A DNA stretch of 64,000 nt, from the NCBI RefSeq assembly GCF_051622035.1, contig NC_135356.1, forward strand, positions 3,868,577 through 3,932,576. The letters run 5' to 3'. The DNA is from Arctopsyche grandis (lineage: Eukaryota; Arthropoda; Insecta; Trichoptera; Hydropsychidae). This document shows positions 59,822 through 64,000 of this stretch, one piece after another; within the stretch, counting starts at the first letter, position 1; each line of letters starts with the position of its first letter. The position numbers were made by a program, and so were the translations under genes. The notes under the pieces are model-generated. The model had not been told where the DNA came from. It did not search any database and saw only the letters and a program-made list of their open reading frames with translations.

Positions 59822-60404
59822 CCGCTACAAATCGCTGCAAACGAGGCGGCTGCATGTTCATTTCATACTTGTCTCGATTTTTGCCTTTTTAAACTTGCCA
59901 GAAAGATCCAACTCAATTTTAATAATTGCCAATCATCGAAATGTCACCTGCGCAACTCAATTAATATCGAGGCTTTCGTTCATGCTTTAATTAAAACGGT
60001 GGTGAATTTAATCGAGACGTCGGTAATTGGACTATTCGTCACATTGCGGTGGTCACAAAGACAATATTTGCCATAAAAAACGCAAATACACAATATTTGG
60101 CAATCAAGTTCTTGTTAGTATGATAGTTATCGTTAGTATTATGAACTTTTCGGCTGCCAGATGTTCCGTTATAGAGATTTTAGTGACTCTGTGACCAGTA
60201 ATCACTAGAGCCCGGATAGCCAAGGTGCCGCTTATTGTTCAATTGTTGTAAATGCTTTGTAAAAAAGGTTCGGCAAACTTTTAACAATGCATTTACAACA
60301 TTTGAACAATAAACGGCACCTTGGTTATCCGGGCTCTAGTAATCACCGAACCGAGACGTCAAATACCGAAATGCAGCCGCGTCGTTTGCAGCGATTTGTA
60401 GCAA
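59822..60404. mobile_element. MITE with about 32-bp terminal inverted repeats
   Basis: GCTACAAATCGCTGCAAACG at the left is inverted as CGTTTGCAGCGATTTGTAGC at the right. A second MITE is nested at 60205-60345. Confidence 0.8.
60205..60345. mobile_element. Foldback MITE nested in another MITE
   Basis: Arms of about 55 bp (GAGCCCGGATAGCCAAGGTG ... CACCTTGGTTATCCGGGCTC). Close relative at 61196-61325. Confidence 0.85.
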
Positions 60405-60739
60405 ACCGTTCTCTTTCAAATTTAGATTTGTTGAATTGTACCAAAGCTTTTATTTGAGAATATACTCTACATCAGTGGAGCACCTTTTTACTTTATTTAG
60501 TTCGCGTACCAACATTTCTAAATTTTTGAACAAAAAGAAGCTTTCAAAATAATTTGAAAATAACTTTACTTTTACTTTTATGAAAATAATTATTACTAAT
60601 ACTTATTACTTTTATGAAAATAATTTGAATAAAATTTTTGCGAAATCTAATATATAATTTCGAAAGAGAATTTTTAAGTATGTAAGGTTTTGGGTGGGAG
60701 CATCGAAAACAAATCAAAGTATCTATGACGATGATATCT

Positions 60740-60830
60740 TTGACCATTTATTTTGATAATATTTTTAACCATTGTGGCGCATTAGGAATTCCTGTAATGC
60801 TACAATGGTCCAAACTTTAAATAAATAAAT
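60740..60830 (+). mobile_element. LINE family B tail with type 1 hairpin
   Basis: ACCATTGTGGC / GCTACAATGGT, with GCATT and TGTAA, then AAATAAATAAAT. Confidence 0.75.
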
Positions 60831-60849
60831 ATCGATATCGTTGAATATT

Positions 60850-60962
60850 ATGTTTTTTTCGATTCAAATAAATTTAATAAAAAAAACTAATGAATGTTTA
60901 CTATTAGATTAGCCATGTGTAAGCTGTTTATAATACAAATATATTACAAAACCACTAGTGAG
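60850..60962 (-). repeat. ACCCGG-family fragment (minus)
   Basis: The inverse matches the 5' parts of 20637 and 21835 (TATTATAAACAGCTTACACA, CTAATAGTAAACATT), starting CACTAGTGGTTTTG. No minisatellite is present. Confidence 0.5.
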
Positions 60963-61195
60963 ATATATATAAGAGACTTTTTAAAAATAATCTGAAACCT
61001 TAAATTTTAATTAAATAAAAATTGGAAATCATTCGCGTGCCATCGAAACTTTTGTCACCTAAACGCGTGCTCTAGGTTCGTCATCCCTGTTCTACATTTA
61101 TACACAAATGGTTTTGCATTTACACAAACATTTATGCACAAAAAATGGTTCACTATTGTCAATTTCTTTTTTAGAAAAACCATGCTTTGGAATCT
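60963..61195. other. No feature recognised
   Basis: AT-rich sequence. Confidence 0.4.
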
Positions 61196-61325
61196 GAAGG
61201 GGCCGGAAACGTGCCGCCTATTGTTCCATTGTTGTAAATCCTTTGTAAAAAAGGTTCGGCAAACCTTTAACAATGCATTTACAATCTTTGAACAATAAAC
61301 AGCCCCTTCAGATTCCGGGCTCTAC
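61196..61325. mobile_element. Foldback MITE
   Basis: Near copy of 60205-60345 with partly different ends (GAATCTGAAGGGGC ... GCCCCTTCAGATTCCGGGCTC). The centre GTAAAAAAGGTTCGGCAAAC is shared. Confidence 0.8.
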
Positions 61326-63074
61326 TAATGAAGGATTTATTTTTATTTGAAAAGCATCCATCGACAGCCTAATACTATTTATCACATTATTGCAGTTATT
61401 AAAAATCAGTTTGCACCTCTTTGTTGTTTTTTCTTCATTCAAACAAGGCCAAAGGTTTACAAAAAACTTGACTAAAGTCAAAGTTTTTCATAAATTTACT
61501 GTTCCATACATCACAAATCTTTCAAATATACATTGTTGCCCATTTGACGATATTCTATTATGGTATAATAATCTTTGGGGGTATTTTTTCTCGTTTTGAC
61601 AAAACAATTCACCTTTTTAGTCCATATTTTCTTGATAAGATTATGCAATTTTTTGGTTTGAAATGAATTATAATAAAAAAAAAGCATTTTTGGCGAAACA
61701 ACAAGGAATTGTAGAAAGCGGTCACTTTTTGACACCTTTACTTGCAGATAAAAACAAAATACTGGATAATTGCGAAATTATTTCGTAATTTTACATTTGT
61801 TTTATTTTCATTGAATACAAAACTTATATACATAACATGTGGAATGTCATTTTAGTCATGTAACGTCATTTAATGATACAACATGTGTAATATGTAGAAC
61901 GTGATTTAAGAAGTGATAATACATGCATATGTATCTGTGATTTAATAAAATTTATAATATATTATTAACTAATAAATTGATTTTAGGTTTTATCTATTTA
62001 TTTTTTTAGAGCTATAGGTATTTGAAATCGGGTGATTAGTTTTGGCCCACCCCGTGCGACTTTGAAAGGTCGCCATTAGAAACACATCCGTGTTTAGAAC
62101 GAGCCTTGAATTACAAAAAAATACGACCGAGAGAGCCCTAAATTTGTGTCAGCTATTGAATGAGATAGGGCTGCGGAGTCAGTAAAAAAATTAACTTCAA
62201 TTCCGATCAATAATTAATACAAACATATGTACGTTTATTTTTATTCGTACTTTCGGATGTACGTCTGTTTACTGGGAAGATAAACTGAAAAATTCAACAG
62301 TTCAATTCGAATAGAAATTCTATTATATTATCAGGGCCGCATCATGAGGGGGGGGGGGGGGGGGGAGTGACAGAGGGGAAGAGTTTTCCAACCCTGTTTA
62401 TCTCCGTAATTTTCCAACCCTGCTAACTAGTAGTTTCGGGGAAATTTCTTTAATAGTTTTTTTTTGGTTACGCCCAAAGGGCAAGACCAAGCATATGGTA
62501 TGTTTGATATTATTTTTTTACTAGCTTTATTCAAGTTTAAAATTTTAACTATTCGAAAAAACAAAAAGAATACTGTATATATGTATGTATGTATGTATGT
62601 ACATATGTACATATAAACAGCTGTTCTAATGATGGAGAACACATTCAAATTTCGTTAATTCCATTGAAGACTTACAAATGTTTTAAAATACCACACTACA
62701 AATAAAAATATATATTTATTTAATATTATTATTAAAATATTTACTATTTGGCTTTTATATTATATTTATAATGGGAAAACCATCGTCGTTTCTGGGAAAT
62801 ATTTTTCAACATCGTTCAATATTATATTATATTATTATTATACGTATTGTTTACTGTTGACAGTTTGATTGACATAATAAACTAATATATCGCAAATATA
62901 AGAATGTGATACAAAATTTTCAAAGTCAAATTTTGTAAACGTATGGATTACTGATACCATAATATTGATACCACTGACTGATTGTTCGTCACCAGGCCAA
63001 TTAAGTGTTATTGTTAGAAAAAGCCATTCTTGGTCTATTCAATGGTACAAGTACACATATTATGTATATATATT
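61326..63074. other. No gene recognised; contains a poly(G) run
   Basis: AT-rich. A run of about 17 G lies near 62350-62366. Short AT-biased ORFs have no family features. Confidence 0.4.
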
Positions 63075-63510
63075 TTTTTTACATATATACCAGGAAGGCC
63101 TTACAGGTAACCCCAATGCGCCTTCCTGGCCAATTACAAACATTGCAGCATTTTTTTATTATGCAAGTCGCTGAATTACGAGACACTGAAAGACTCGCAA
63201 ATTAACGAGACATCTATGAATAGTACATCAATTTTATTGTTCATTAATCAATCTCAAATAGTGGTGACATAGTAGGTAGGAAGGATATTTAGCCAATTTT
63301 ATCGGGAACCGTTTCAACAATGACATCAGAGAAAATTGGCAAACTCTGATAGGAAACGATCGACCTGGAGTCACAGATATCCAGGTCTGACCAGCAGCGC
63401 TACAGATATACTCGGAAAATTTCTTTTCAATCGAGGTCAGCTCATGGGATCGAACCCGGCGCCTCTCGACGCTAAGCAGAAGCTTAACGACTGAGCTATG
63501 CTGCTGGCTA
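63075..63510 (-). mobile_element. tRNA-derived SINE, most complete copy
   Basis: On the minus strand: head AGCAGCATAGCTCAGTCGTT, B-box GGGTTCGATCCC, GGTCGATCGTTTCCTATCAG, ATAGATGTCTCG. It ends with a type 2 hairpin (63090-63129) and an ATATATGTAAAAAAAATATA tail. Confidence 0.88.
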
Positions 63511-63699
63511 TATGATAGCTATGTAAAAGATAGTCTTGGATTTACAGCGAAATATATTTTCGAGTCTATATACACACGAGAACTATGCGATGTTTAAAAA
63601 TAAACTCTTGATTGGCGTTTGATAAAGAACACAAGTAATTTTTAAATAAATTTGAAATACGAACTTAAATAGTCATTTTCACAATGTACTTTTCACGTG
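63511..63699. other. No feature recognised
   Basis: AT-rich flank between the SINE and the terminal repeat. Confidence 0.4.
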
Positions 63700-64000
63700 T
63701 GAAATTTGTTTTGTGTCTAAATGTCGGGTTACCGAATAGGCTTATTTGATGAAAGTACAATTTCACATTAGAAAGCGATGTTTTCAAATACGGTCGGACT
63801 TAAATGAAAATTATATGTCACTTCCGCTTGACAGATCTTAATCAAATAATTACAAATATGAAGTTTAATTTTGAAACATTGAATGGTTTCGTAGAAAAGT
63901 GGCGATTAAAAGAACAACTACATGTATATGTATGTACTGCCGGTTAAAGAAAAAAAATAAAAATAAACACCATTGCTGAAGTTTTCAAAAGCAATTATAA
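63700..64000 (+). repeat. CACTTCCG family fragment, runs off the window
   Basis: TCACTTCCGCTTGACAG, GAAACATTGAATGGTTTCG and TACTGCCGGTTAAAG parallel the 48.4-48.7 and 50.5-50.7 kb blocks. Confidence 0.5.

Overview
The window looks like nuclear DNA of an insect. It is AT-rich, has long introns, and carries three intron-containing genes whose closest remembered relatives are insect proteins. It is crowded with insect-type mobile elements: jockey-like and RTE LINEs, Tc1/mariner, hAT-like MITEs, tRNA-derived SINEs and a Gypsy-type LTR element. The 5S rRNA gene resembles the lepidopteran form as I remember it, so a moth or relative (Amphiesmenoptera) is my guess, held loosely.

Layout. (1) 2138-10907, minus: a complete 7-exon gene for parvin, a focal-adhesion protein with two CH domains. 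Intron 6 holds a young LTR element with two apparently identical 290-bp LTRs. (2) 12812-33915, plus: a complete 13-exon gene for the exocyst subunit Sec15. Its introns hold most of the mobile DNA, plus a 5S rRNA gene and a U2 snRNA gene about 250 bp apart on the same strand as Sec15. (3) 36299-40271, minus: all coding exons of nocturnin, tail-to-tail with Sec15. (4) 40272-64000: mostly mobile elements and simple repeats. The only other coding signal is a duplicated exon encoding a charged helical protein: one copy is intact (56791-57074, minus) and one is broken (51879-52260, minus).

Parvin and Sec15 are divergent, with about 1.9 kb between start codons. No operon-like organisation or functional link between the three genes is evident. 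All coding exons were joined by GT-AG sites with matching phase, giving 370 codons (parvin), 759 (Sec15) and 358 (nocturnin).

The most interesting pattern is a 3' hairpin shared by different LINE and SINE families. The outer stem differs between families yet stays paired, while the internal segments GC(A/G)TT and TGT(A/T)A are kept. This suggests an RNA structure read by the retrotransposition machinery. Other notable points are the 5S-U2 pair inside a host intron, a gag-only LTR element that keeps a protease-like DTG motif, and a repeat element carrying an expanded 15-bp GC-rich minisatellite.
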